Shown here piece after piece: positions 1 to 11,285 of a stretch of DNA of 64,000 bases. The notes under the pieces were generated by a model that saw only the letters and a list, made by a program, of their open reading frames with translations, did no database searches and had not been told where the DNA came from. Every line of letters begins with the position of its first letter. The first letter of the stretch is position 1. A program made the translations under genes and the position numbers. Location: NCBI GenBank assembly GCA_034770075.1, contig CM068383.1:38273222-38337221 (forward strand), in the 5' to 3' direction. This DNA comes from Aralia elata (Eukaryota > Streptophyta > Magnoliopsida > Apiales > Araliaceae).

Positions 1-59
1 CACTTATTTAGTTTTCTTCGCGCTTAATTACTATTCACCTTTAAGGGTAATTGAGTAAT

Positions 60-520
60 TATTATTCTCTGTTTCTTATTCAACATTAATTAAATACTTA
101 AGATATTAATTCTACACATACTTAATTATTATTTAATATTAAATAATAATTAACTATTAATTATTTTTATTTATTATTTATTGCTAAATAATAAATAATT
201 ATTTAATAACTTTATTCATACTTAATTATTATTAAATAATAACTAAATATTTATTATCTTTATTTATTATTTAGTGATAAATAATTACTTTATTAGCTTC
301 ATTCATACTTAATTATTATTAAGTAAATAATAATTAAGTATTTATTATCTTTATTTATTATTTATTGGAAAATAATAAATAATTATTTATTAACTTTATT
401 CATACTTAATTATTATTTAATATTAATTAAATAATAATTAAATATTTATTATCTTTATTTATTATAAAATAAATAATTATTTATTAGTGTATTATTAATT
501 TAAATAATAACTAATAATTA
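60..520. repeat. AT-rich degenerate tandem repeat inside T1-family LTR
   Basis: A unit of roughly 100 bp built from TTTATTTATTATTTA, AATAATTAT and TCATACTTAATTATTATT recurs four to five times with small changes. The same array occurs in the other T1 LTR (about 9900-10350), and a shorter, more diverged version in the solo LTR (about 20220-20700). No coding potential is visible. Confidence 0.75.
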
Positions 521-1420
521 ATCCGATGGTATTACATAATGGTAATAATCGTAGTTTCATGCCACAACCAATAGCCACATTATCGCATAGTATAACCAAT
601 TCCTGAAATCTTATTTCCAACTATCCAGTCTATCACAATAGGAACACTCCCAACAGATTTACGGCAACACTGGTTTTCAGTTTCTATTATCAGCCACGAT
701 AACAATATAAAATAGACTAAAGTTTGGTCCTTATATAAGTGATGTGTATTGACAGTACACTTAATACCAAATGAGGCAAAATCTGCAATTAACAACAATG
801 TGCATACAATACTTATTTCAAGGTTTGTGGCCAGCCCAAGCATTATCACATAACAATAAAACGAATGCTTGATTTTATAAACCACGTTGCTGCTAGAACA
901 GTTAATACCAACATGAAAACAGTTTTGTTTGGGCATTACAACGAATACATGGTGTGCATCCTACAACACAACACTGGCCTAATCACAGTACACAATTAAG
1001 CCGTCAGTACTAATTCCCAACAACAAACAACAACCAAAAGTAACACAATTCAATACCAGATTCTTAATCAAATGAACCAACACAATACAATACAATGTAT
1101 AATATAACCAACACAGCACAATCGGCAACACCAATCCAAGTACAGAAGAAGGAAATTTGTACAAGACCTAACATAAAACTATTACAGTAGCTTAATAAAC
1201 CCATTGTTATACCTTGGGTTTGATCGCGTTGCAATCTTCCTCCTTCTACCGAAATAAACGATATAATCTTGGGACATTTACTCCAACTGGAATTGAAACC
1301 CACGATCGGCCACCCCTGCTTCCTCTCTCTCTTTAATTTCGAACCCTAAATTTTCTTTTTTCTAAATTTGGGACGCACAAACAAAGGAATCGGCAGCTTT
1401 GTCTAGGGCATGGGGGTTCA

Positions 1421-1428
1421 ATTTATAG
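1421..1428 (-). promoter_or_regulatory. TATA box of T1 3' LTR
   Basis: The minus strand reads TTCTATAAATTGAACC, with GC-rich U3 upstream and the transcribed part of the LTR downstream. The same box is at 11278-11285 in the 5' LTR, and CTATAAAG at about 21414-21421 in the solo LTR. Transcription would start some 30 bp further on the minus strand. Confidence 0.6.
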
Positions 1429-2357
1429 AAGAAAATTTACCCAATTGCTGGGTATTACCCCAATTGATCGCACCTTTGACCGTCGGTAGGAAAGAGGCAG
1501 CGACTGGCGGTTCCCATCATTTCCCAGCTGGGTTCGGCCGGCACCTCGAGCCGCGTGGTCAGGTCAGTCGACTCACCGGATTTCTGGAACCCCTGGTCCG
1601 TTTGGTTGCCTTTCGGTCGTCGATATCTTTCCCCGCTTCGTCCGCTGGTCGCTCGCGCTGTCGTCGGCGCACGCCTGACGACTCTCCCTCCCGTCACTCG
1701 CTCACGCTCTGTTCGATTGGAAATCGAGGGCTTGCTTTGGTTGAATCTGATGTGAGGGTTAGATAGCTGGGTATGAACTGAATTGAGGGTTTGAGGTTTT
1801 GATTTTTGTTTGCTCGGTTCATTCCCAATTCAGTCCACCAATTGTCCCAACTTAAGAGGAACGGATCCAACCCGGCTCAAGGGAAATGGGTTCACCCGAC
1901 AAGAAGGGATTTGGGCTCCACTCAATTGGTTTGGCTAAATGAATGGGAAGCAGCCCAATAGAAAAATGATAAGGGAATTGGGCCAACCGTAATAAAAGAA
2001 ATGGGCCATCCTAAATAAAAGAAAAGTGACCCAAATTAAATTAACCACCTTGTATTTCTAATATTTTAAATTAAATAACTAAACTAATTAATTATTTATT
2101 TAAAATATTTATTTTAACCATAATTCTTTATTCGAATTATTTAATCCGATAATGATAAAATTATTTATTTAATTACCCCAATTTTCTTGCCAATCAAATG
2201 TTAGGGTTAACTCATTAATTTATTCAAACTATTAGTGAGCCCCTTTTTGGCAAAGAAAATTATTGGACCATGGATCCAATTAAATTCGTAAGATTATATA
2301 ACTTTCTCATATCAAAATAAATTGATACAAAGTTTAAAAAATTTCTTGGACATTACA

Positions 2358-2372
2358 TCCTCTCCCCCTTAT
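2358..2372 (-). other. Polypurine tract of T1
   Basis: The minus strand reads ATAAGGGGGAGAGGA directly before the LTR terminus TGTAATG. This is the expected plus-strand primer of reverse transcription. Confidence 0.85.
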
Positions 2373-2374
2373 AA

Positions 2375-2394
2375 AAATTCCGTCCTCGGAATTT
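2375..2394 (-). other. Hairpin next to the T1 polypurine tract
   Basis: AAATTCCG-AGGA-CGGAATTT forms a perfect 8-bp stem with a 4-nt loop on the minus strand, between the pol stop and the polypurine tract. T2 and T3 have a hairpin in the same place with a different stem sequence. Confidence 0.7.
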
Positions 2395-2404
2395 CAATCT
2401 AAGG

Positions 2405-5400
2405 TTACTCAAATAACTGCGGGTAATTTGCTCTCATCTTCTCTTCGAGTTCCCACGTGGCTTCTTCCACCGCGTGGTTCCTCCAGAGTACTTTAACAAA
2501 ATGAATGATTTTATTCCTCAGCTTCTGCTCCTTCCTATCCAATATTTTCACAGGAATTTCCTCATATGATAAGTCCTTCTCGACTTGAATTGGCTCATAG
2601 GAAATAACGTGCTTGTAGTCTGGCTTATATGGACGCAACACTGATACATGAAACACGTTGTGAATGTGCTCAAGTTCAGGAGGTAATGCTACCTCGTACG
2701 CCACTTCACCTATTCTCCTCAATATTTCAAAAGGTCCTATGAACCTAGGGCTCAATTTGCCCTTCTTCCCGAAATGAATCTTCCCTTTCCAAGGAGACAC
2801 CTTAAAAAATACAAAACTACCAACTTCAAAGTCGCGTTTCTGACGATGTAAGTCAGCATACTTCTTCTGACGATCCTGAGCTGCTACTAACCGTTGTCTT
2901 ATTACTTTAATGATTTCCACGGTTTGCTGTACCAATTCTGGTCCCAACAATCTCCGCTCACCAACTTCATCCCAACACAACGGCGTTCGACACTTTCTTC
3001 CATATAACGCTTCGTACGGTGGCATACCGATGCTAGCGTGATAACTGTTGTTGTAGGCGTATTCTACTAGTGGCAAGTGATCGTCCCAGTTGCCCCCTAA
3101 GTCCATCACGACTGCTCGGAGCATATCTTCCAAGGTCTGAATCGTTCGCTCGCTCTGTCCATCGGTCTGAGGATGATACGCCGTACTCATTCTTAACTGT
3201 GTTCCCAGTCTCTCCTGTAGACTTCTCCAAAAATTTGACGTGAAGCGCAGATCTCTGTCAGATACAATAGACATCGGTACTCCATGTCGCGATACTATTT
3301 CCTTCACGTAAAGTTTTGCCAATTGCTCCAATTTGTACCGGATCTTGATCGGTAGAAAATGGGCAGACTTAGTCAAACGATCTACGATCACCCAGATGGC
3401 GTCTAGACCCTTCTGTGTCGTTGGAAGTCCTACCACAAAATCCATTGTGATGTGCTCCCACTTCCACTCCGGAATCTCTAAAGGTTGCAACAATCCACTC
3501 GGCAGCTGGTGCTCTGCCTTGACCCGCTGACAAGTTAAACACCGGCTGACGAATTCTGCAACTTCCCCCTTCAAATGCGGCCACCAATAATGTTGACGAA
3601 GATCTTGATACATCTTGGTACTACCCGGATGTACCGAAAATCTCGTATTATGGGCCTCCTACAATATTTCTTCCCTTAAGTCTGGTACGTAGGGTATCCA
3701 GATCCTTCCTTCGAATCTCAGCAACCCTGTGCTGTCAACCTTGTACTTCAAAGTTTTTCCTTCCGATAGTTGCCTCTTAATGATAATGCATTCTTCGTCA
3801 AATTCTTGAGCCTCCTTTATCTTATCCAGTAGGGTCGGACCTACTGTCACGGTGAACAATTTTTCGTCCGTCTCTATCGGATACTTAACCTCCAGTTCTA
3901 GACATTCAAAGTCCTTTATCAACTCATCTTGAACTGTCAGCTGCATCAATTTCAACTTGCCTTTTCTGCTTAAGGCATCAGCCACTACATTTGCTTTGCC
4001 CGGATGGTACAAAATCTCATAGTCGTAATCCTTGATCAATTCTAACCATCGGCGCTGCCTCATGTTCAGCTCTTTCTGAGTGAAGATATATTTCAGACTT
4101 TTGTGATCTGTATATATCTCGCATTTCTCCCCATATAGGTAGTGCCTCCAAATCTTTAAGGCGAAAACCACCGCAGCTAATTCCAGGTCATGAGTCGGAT
4201 AACCCTTCTTATAGTCCTTCAACTGACGTGATGCGTACGCCACGACCTTGCCGTGCTGCATCAGCACACAGCCAAGACCTTTGTGTGACGCATCGCTATA
4301 CACTACAAAATCCTCAGTGTTGTCTGGTAAGGTCAACACCGGTGCTTGGCTAAGTCTCTTCTTCAACTCCATGAAACTTTCCTCTCATTTCTCCGACCAA
4401 ACGAACTTAACTGTTTTTCTGGTGAGATTGGTCAACGGCGATGCTATCTTTGAAAAATCCTGAATGAATCTTCGATAGTATCTCGCTAATCCCAAGAAAC
4501 TCCTGATCTATGCTGGCATCTTCGGTTGCTCCCAATTGATAACCGCTTCTACTTTTGCTAGGTCCACCGAAACACCATTTTTGTCGATGACGTGACCCAG
4601 AAACTGTACTCTCTGCAACCAAGACTCACACTTAGAAAACTTCGCATACAACTTCTCCCTCCTGAGAGCTTCCAATACAATTTTCAAATGTTCAACATGC
4701 TTCTCCTCTGTTTCTGAATACACCAAGATGTCATCAATGAATACGACTACGAACTTGTCCAAGTACTGCTTGAACACTCTGTTCATCATATCCATTAATG
4801 CTGCTGGTGCATTCGTCAATCCAAATGACATTACCAGAAACTCGAAGTGCCCATAACGAGTCCTGAATGCAATCTTCGGGATATCTTCCTGCCTCACCTT
4901 CAGCTGATGATAACCTGTTCTTAGGTCGATTTTCGAAAAGTATTTTGCTCCCTTAAGTTGATCAAATAAATCGTCAATCCTAGGAAGCGGATACCTATTC
5001 TTAATCGTAACTTTGTTCAACTCCCGATAGTCGATATAAAGTCTCATAAAACCATCTTTCTTCTTCACAAACAGAACTGGTGCTCCCCACGGGAACACGC
5101 TTGGTCTGATATAACCTTTATCTAACAGTTCCTGCAGTTGCACCATCAACTCTTTCATTTCTACCGGTGCCATCCGATACGACGGCTTCGATATTGGTGC
5201 GGTTTCCGGTGCCAAGTCGATCACGAACTCGGTTTCCCTGTCCGGCGGTAGTCCCAGAAGCTCATCTGGGAAGACATCGGCGAAATCCTTCACAATTGGT
5301 ATTTGACTCATCTCATCCCCAACCTGACGAGTATCAACCACATGGGCCAAATAACATACACAACCTTTCTTAAGCAATCTCTTGGTTTGCATCATAGTAA

Positions 5401-6943
5401 AACAACAAGATTGTCTTGGTGATTTATTACCATAGAATACCACCTTCGACTTGTTAGGAGTCTTCAGGTGTACACATTTCTTCTTACAGTCAATAACTAC
5501 TCCGTGAATTGATAGCCAATCCATTCCCAGGATTACATCAAACTCTCCCAGCCGAATTGGTATCAATTCCACATTGAGCTTAAATCCTCATAATTCAGCA
5601 CAACAATTCCTATGAATGCATTCTACGGGAATGATTTCCTTGTTTGCTACTTCTATGTTCATAGGGTGTTCTAACTTTTCACGAGGTGAGTTTAACTGAC
5701 TAGCAAATTCTTCAGAAACAAAAGAGCAGGTAGCACCCGGATCGAATAACACATATGCATTTATATCATTGATTGGGATGATACCTGATACCACGTCCTT
5801 GGATTCCATTGCATCCTGAACGGTCATGTTGAACGTGCGTGCCATTGGCCTGTTGGCTTGACTAGGTGGTGCCCCGTAGCTCGGCCGGTTGCTATTTCCG
5901 TTGTTGTTGTTGCTCCTGTTGCCACTCCCGACATCGCCCTTCCTCTTCGGGCAGTCCTTAATCTGGTGGTCGGGTGCTCCACAAGAGAAACATCCTCCTT
6001 TCTGTTTGTTCGGACACTGAGGAGCCATGTGTCCCGGTTGCCCACATCGGTAACAAACACTTTTCCCCTTCATGCACTCCCCCGAGTGATTCTTCCCGCA
6101 GTTGTTGCACTTCCCACTTTTCCTAGCCTCTCCTCCGGATTTATTGCTCCCGAACGATTGGCTTTCATTCCATTTGCGCTTATTTGGGTTGCTGCCTCCG
6201 CTGCTCCCTGCTTTGGCAACCTCCTGACTCTTCTTTCTATCTTGGTTGAACCGTGCCACTGCTTCATTACCCCCTTCCGCAATGATAGCCCTCTCCAGCA
6301 GTTCCGAGAAATTCTTAATTTTCAGTATCGTTACTGACTTCTGAACCCATGGTTTCAGTCCCAACTCAAACCTTCTTGCCTTCCTGGCCTCGGTGTCCAC
6401 CTGGTGTGGGGCAAATCGGGCCAACTCATTGAATTTTGCCACGTACTCTGCGACAGTCATATTCCCCTGTTTCAGTTCTAGGAACTTAACTTCCATGTCC
6501 TGCTATGTATTCTCCGGAAAGTAATTTTCGAAGAACAGCTCTTTAAATCTTTCCCAGGAAATGACTCCCTCACCTGCTCGTCCCTTATTGGCCTTCCACC
6601 AATAGTTAGCCTCGCCTTTTAGCATGAAAGTGGCAAATCCTGTTTTCTGTTCCTCGGCCACCCGTGCAACCTCGAAGACCTTCTCTATTTATTCAATCCA
6701 GGTCTGTGCTTCTATTGGGTTAAGAGTTCCCTTGAACTCGGGTGGTCCGACCAGTTTGAAATCCTTAAAATTTGCCAGATGATGCGCTGGCTCGGGTGCT
6801 GGTTGGGTCCCTACAGGTGGTGGTCTTGATTGCATGGCCTCTGCCAGCATCTCAGCGAACATTCTCATTAGATTGGGTTGATCCCCAACCTCGCTTTCTG
6901 ACTCTTCAACCCGCTGGTTACGTGGTCGTCCTCTTGGCGGCAT
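2405..6943 (-). pseudogene. T1 gag-pol polyprotein, one frame with six stops
   Basis: The frame starts at MPPRGRPRNQ (6943) and ends with TAA at 2405-2407: 1513 codons without a frameshift, but with in-frame stops at 6689, 6503, 5588, 4508, 4385 and 3659 (low coordinate of each codon). In order: gag domain; three zinc knuckles near 6100-5930, of which CYRCGQPGHMAPQC and CFSCGAPDHQIKDC are canonical CCHC; protease; RT with LRTGYHQ and FIDD; RNase H with SDASHKG and TDHKS; integrase with a CLTCQ zinc-finger half and DDE-core segments MDFVVG, VSDRD and TDGQSERTIQ; and a chromodomain-like tail (KVLWRNHAVEEATWELEE). The protease motif is LFDPGA, where relatives have LFDSGA, so that active site is probably dead as well. 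The stop at 5588 stands where T3 has an arginine codon, as expected from C-to-T decay. Confidence 0.9.
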
Positions 6944-7339
6944 GATTTGAATAAGGAAAATCGCTGACTTTTACCTATAGTTTTATATTTTACACAATAT
7001 GTCATTAAAATCATCGATCAAGAGTAGAAACATTTATCAAACACATTTGATTTAAATGAAACAGCTGCATTTATATTTATATACCACTGTTTTTGTTACA
7101 AAGACTAAACCTGTGGCATACTTCTATAAATGCGCCACTGAGTGCCCTACCAATCATTAACCATTCCCCTGAGACAAAAGTGGGGAATTATAACTATCCA
7201 TCCCTCATAATAGACAAGGGTTGGGGTTTAAATGCTACCCCAAACATGTAAACAAACATAAAGGTTCACAAGACAACCATGAATATGTCCCTAATATAAC
7301 AAAAAGTGAGACCGACTGCACCTAAGACAACCAAGACAA
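6944..7339 (-). other. T1 leader between accessory ORF and gag
   Basis: About 400 bp without a supported gene. It is the untranslated spacer between the accessory frame and the gag start; T2 has a comparable spacer at 23776-24069 and T3 at 59984-60270. Confidence 0.5.
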
Positions 7340-8189
7340 TCATCCTAACACGTCATTATATGTCTGACGGGTCCGTGCCTGCTGACCAGAAGAAAATGCT
7401 CCAACCATGACTCGGCGACGAACCGAGCGACTAGACTCTCCCATCTCAGTCCGAGGCCTCCTATAGGCTGCATCTAAAGCCAATCCCACAGCCTCTATTC
7501 TCACAGCTCCAGCCTCAAGCCTGTCCTCCAACTGATCAACTCTCCTCGCCTCTCTGACCCAAGCATCTCTGACCCGCATCCTCTCAGTAGTCTCCAGCCC
7601 AAACTCGAACCTCATGGCCTCCTGTTTGGCCTTCAAATGGGCGATCTCCATGTCCTTCTGTTCCAACCTCTCCCTCAGCTTAGCATTCCTGGCCACCATC
7701 TGATGTAGCAGTGGTCCAATCTGCTGCGTTGAGGTCTCATAACCCTGCAGCTGTGCCTTCACCACCCCCAACTCATGCTCCAGCTGATAAGCTAGCTCCC
7801 TATACTGATCCTCCGTGATCCTCCGTGATCTGGTGGGTCTGGTTCTGCTCCTCCAGGTGAGCTACCCGGTCCTCCAGCTCCTCGTTCCTACTGGTCAGTC
7901 CCTCTATGATATCATCTGCAGTAGAGCCCATGCCATCAACATAAGCAGGTGGCTCATCACCGTCAGTCTCCGGGTCCTCCTCACTATCATCGGGGTCCTG
8001 ACTGTCGGATCTCATAACCCTACCTATAACAGGCTCTGGTAGATCCCCCTGATAGTCCTCCTCTGGTTCGGGCTCATCTTGTGGTACTCCTGGGGCAACA
8101 GGTGCATAGCCCACTAACTGCTCGGTAACCACAGGTATATCTGTGAATACCTCCTCTTGGACTCCACTGGTCCCTCCTATGTCAGCCAT
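7340..8189 (-). pseudogene. T1 accessory coiled-coil ORF upstream of gag, frameshifted
   Basis: The first part runs from ATG at 8189 (MADIGGTSG) through an acidic, Asp/Glu/Pro-rich stretch into a heptad-rich segment (NEELEDRVAHLEEQ). A stop follows near 7800 and the second part continues in another frame to 7340, again rich in Glu, Arg and Leu (LRERLEQKDMEIAHLKAKQ). The break falls on two tandem copies of CTCCGTGATC (7811-7830); counting one copy only puts both parts in the same frame, about 279 residues, close to the 272 of the T2 protein. AWVREARRVDQLE matches AWLREANRADRVE of T2. Function unknown. It has no gag, protease or RT motif; the coiled coil suggests oligomerisation. The ATG follows TTTGTAG, a good splice acceptor, so it may be translated from a spliced RNA (inference). 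Confidence 0.72.
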
Positions 8190-8417
8190 CCTACAAACAC
8201 CGACAGAGACAACAATGTCAGTATCATAATAAAATACATTCATTGATAAAATGAAAAGATATTTTATCATGTACAACTTGGCTTGGCAGATTTCCACAAT
8301 CCGCCCCTAGACAAGACCATTATCCGAATCTCCTCGATTTAAATCCTAGCGTACTCAATATGAGTTTAGAACTAAAGTCATAACCTAGGTTTAGCGATCC
8401 TAAAGTTTATAACCTAC
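8190..8417 (-). other. T1 leader between primer site and accessory ORF
   Basis: Untranslated leader with no gene. On the minus strand it ends in TTTGTAG directly before the accessory ATG. Confidence 0.5.
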
Positions 8418-8418
8418 A

Positions 8419-8430
8419 GCTTTGATACCA
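8419..8430 (-). other. Primer binding site of T1 (initiator Met tRNA type)
   Basis: The minus strand reads TGGTATCAAAGC three bases after the LTR end. It differs by one base from TGGTATCAGAGC in T2 and T3, the usual plant initiator-Met tRNA primer site. Confidence 0.85.
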
Positions 8431-8744
8431 ACCTGTGACGCCCCCAAATTCGGGTCTCCAAATACCCGGATCCGGTCATCACGATCCAATACATCATTCA
8501 CCTCCAACAACATACATTGACTAAAATGCGGAATATAACAAACATATGTTGTTCATTAGAAAGGTGTTACTAGTCTCAAGATACAATAACCTTAAATACT
8601 TAACACAAATCCGTACCCCAAATAAATATCGGGGTTCAAATTACATTAATAATAATTAACTAAATATAAAGTAAAATCAGCTACGTGAAGCCTATCACTT
8701 CATCTTTTCTTTACCCTTGCCCTTTCCGGATGTCTCGAGTTTAG

Positions 8745-9474
8745 CTGCAATGAAAGTCATGATATAGCAAGGATGAGCAACGAGTTTGCTCAGCAAGTTT
8801 AAAGTACGACAATAAAGGATATATCATGATGAAGGGAATATAGAAAGAGAACTCAACAATATAATTATCAGAAACAAGAACAGTTATTGTTTTTAGAACA
8901 ATTGATAGTCAAGTAGACTCTGAACAATAACTTCCAAAGGAGTCAATAGCTAGTTGACCCTATGGTTACTAGCTACGGAATAAGTACTTGAGGGGATCAG
9001 CCTCGCGTACGCTATGTGTATGCATAACATTTAACTCTGTTGTTTGTACCTTATATACGGTACCTGGGGTACTCCCCTATAATAAAGGGGTGTTCATTCA
9101 GTCTACGAATCCTTACCATTGATTGGTTCGGATAGCTTTTATAAATTCTCACATGCTTGCCTGACCGAACAAGGGTTCAGACTTATTCTTAAATAGTTCG
9201 TAAATTTTGAAACTTTAATAAATGTACGAATTCAAATGCACGAGTGGGGATGTCAATAATATCGATGTGGATTAATTGATTTAAGCCACTTAAGCATTCC
9301 TGGAAATAAAACTTCATGCTACAACACAATAATAGCCTGCTCGAATATAATTGAGTAGGGTTAAAGGAAACTTGCAACAATTAAAGTTTCGAGATAGAGA
9401 ACTTGCTCAATGTAAAAGTTGAGTAAGATGAACTTGCATTCAATATACTTAAAGAATGAAGTTAGGGAACTTGC
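8745..9474 (-). other. Candidate GC-AG intron in T1 5' LTR
   Basis: The minus strand shows CAG|GCAAGT at 9477-9469 and TTTCATTGCAG|CTAAAC ending at 8745. GCAAGT is the consensus of GC donors. The same pair occurs in the solo LTR and T2; T3 has canonical GAG|GTAAGT at the same position. An alternative donor, AAG|GTATAA, lies at 11067. Splicing is inferred. Confidence 0.4.
8774..8792 (-). other. Conserved LTR stem-loop TGAGCAA...TTGCTCA
   Basis: Seven-base inverted repeat with a 5-nt spacer. Equivalents: 12943-12960, 19072-19090, 25465-25482 and 53301-53319. It lies just before the candidate acceptor in the transcript. Confidence 0.6.
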
Positions 9475-11277
9475 CTGTTTGCCCAGCTACAATTTATCTT
9501 AGCTTTAACTAATTGATCTTGAGTGACCTATCATTGGATAAAGTCGACTTATCAATTAATATGGCATAGTGGTACATTGGTATACCTTCTTTTGCTATTT
9601 ATTTAGCAGATAAACAACTCATCATCTACATTTAATTACTATTTAACATTAGCTAAACCAAAATTAATTAATGGCCTTTAGCTATTATTTGAAAATAAAC
9701 AACAGCTAATCATGATTAATTATTCCTTGACTACTCAGATTGTTACCTTTATTTGTCTCCAAATAAGGGTTAATAATCCTTATAAAATAAATGATAAATT
9801 CATCATGGAAGAATAGCAACTACATAATGATTGGTCACTTATTTAGTTTTCTTCGCGCTTAATTACTATTCACCTTTAAGGGTAATTGAGTAATTATTAT
9901 TCTCTGTTTCTTATTCAATATTAATTAAATATTTAAGATATTAATTCTACACATACTTAATTATTATTTAATATTAAATAATAATTAACTATTTATTATT
10001 TTTATTTATTATTTATTTCTAAATAATAAATAATTATTTAATAACTTTATTCATTCTTACTTATTATTAAATAATAACTAAATATTTATGATCTTTATTT
10101 ATTATTTAGTGATAAATAATTACTTTATTAGCTTCATTCATACTTAATTATTATTAAGTAAATAATAATTAAATATTTATTATCTTTATTTATTATTTAT
10201 TGGGAAATAATAAATAATTATTTATTAACTTTATTCATACTTAATTATTATTTAATATTAATTAAATAATAATTAAATATTTATTATCTTTATTTATTAT
10301 AAAATAAATAATTATTTATTAGTGTATTATTAATTTAAATAATAACTAATAATTAATCCGATGGTATTACATAATGGTAATAATCGTAGTTTCATGCCAC
10401 AACCAATAGCCACATTATCGCATAGTATAACCAATTCCTGAAATCTTATTTCCAACTATCCAGTCTATCATAATAGGAACACTCCCAACAGATTTACGGC
10501 AACACTGGTTTTCAGTTTCTATTATCAGCCACGATAACAATATAAAATAGACTAAAGTTTGGTTCTTGTATAAGTGGTGTGTATTGACAGTACACTTAAT
10601 ACCAAATGAGGCAAAATCTGCAATTAACAACAATGTGCATACAATAGTTATTTCAAGGTTTGTGCCCAGCCCAAGCATTATCACATAACAATAAAACGAA
10701 TGCTTGATTTTATAAACCACGTTGCTGCTAGAACAGTTAATACCAACATGAAAACAATTTTGTTTGGGCATTACAACGAATACATAGTGTGCATCCTACA
10801 ACACAACACCGGCCTAATCACAGTACACAATTAAGCCGCCAGAACCTCTAAGGTTCATCAATACCAAATTCCCAACAACAAACAACAACCAAAAGTAACA
10901 CAATTCAATACCAGATTCTTAATCAAATGAACCAACACAATACAATACAATGTATAATATAACCAACACAGCACAATCGGCAACACCAATCCAAGTACAG
11001 AAGAAGGAAATTTGTACAAGACCTAACATAAAACTATTACAGTAGCTTAATAAACCCATTGTTATACCTTGGGTTTGATCGCGTTGCAATCTTCCTCCTT
11101 CTACCGAAATAAACGGTATAATCTTGGGACATTTACTCCAACTGGAATTGAAACCCACGATCAGCCACCCCTGCTTCCTCTCTCTCTCTTTAATTTCGAA
11201 CCCTAAATTTTCTTTTTTCTAAATTTGGGACTCACAAACAAAGGAATCGGCAGCTTTGTCTAGGGCATGGGGGTTCA

Positions 11278-11285
11278 ATTTATAG
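11278..11285 (-). promoter_or_regulatory. TATA box of T1 5' LTR
   Basis: Minus strand CTATAAAT, identical in context to the box at 1421-1428. This copy would drive the genomic transcript. Confidence 0.6.

Larger units (their letters stand above)
1..2357 (-). repeat. 3' LTR of T1 (partial)
   Basis: It matches 9836-12213 almost base for base, with a few substitutions and short indels, and ends in the same CATTACA. On the minus strand U3 starts at 2357, directly after the polypurine tract. It contains an AT-rich tandem array (about 60-520), a GC-rich U3 segment (about 1455-1760) and a TATA box (1421-1428). Confidence 0.92.

Noticed and set aside
580..936. 118-codon frame on the minus strand, repeated at 10415-10771
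   Set aside because: Kept only because the two LTRs are copies; composition is that of AT-rich LTR, no recognisable domain.
1410..1766. Frames in the GC-rich U3 of T1 LTRs, including counterparts near 11312 and 21480
   Set aside because: They lie upstream of the LTR TATA box, differ in length between LTR copies and show no domain.
5858..6337. 159-codon plus-strand frame
   Set aside because: Shadow of the T1 gag and zinc-knuckle frame on the opposite strand.
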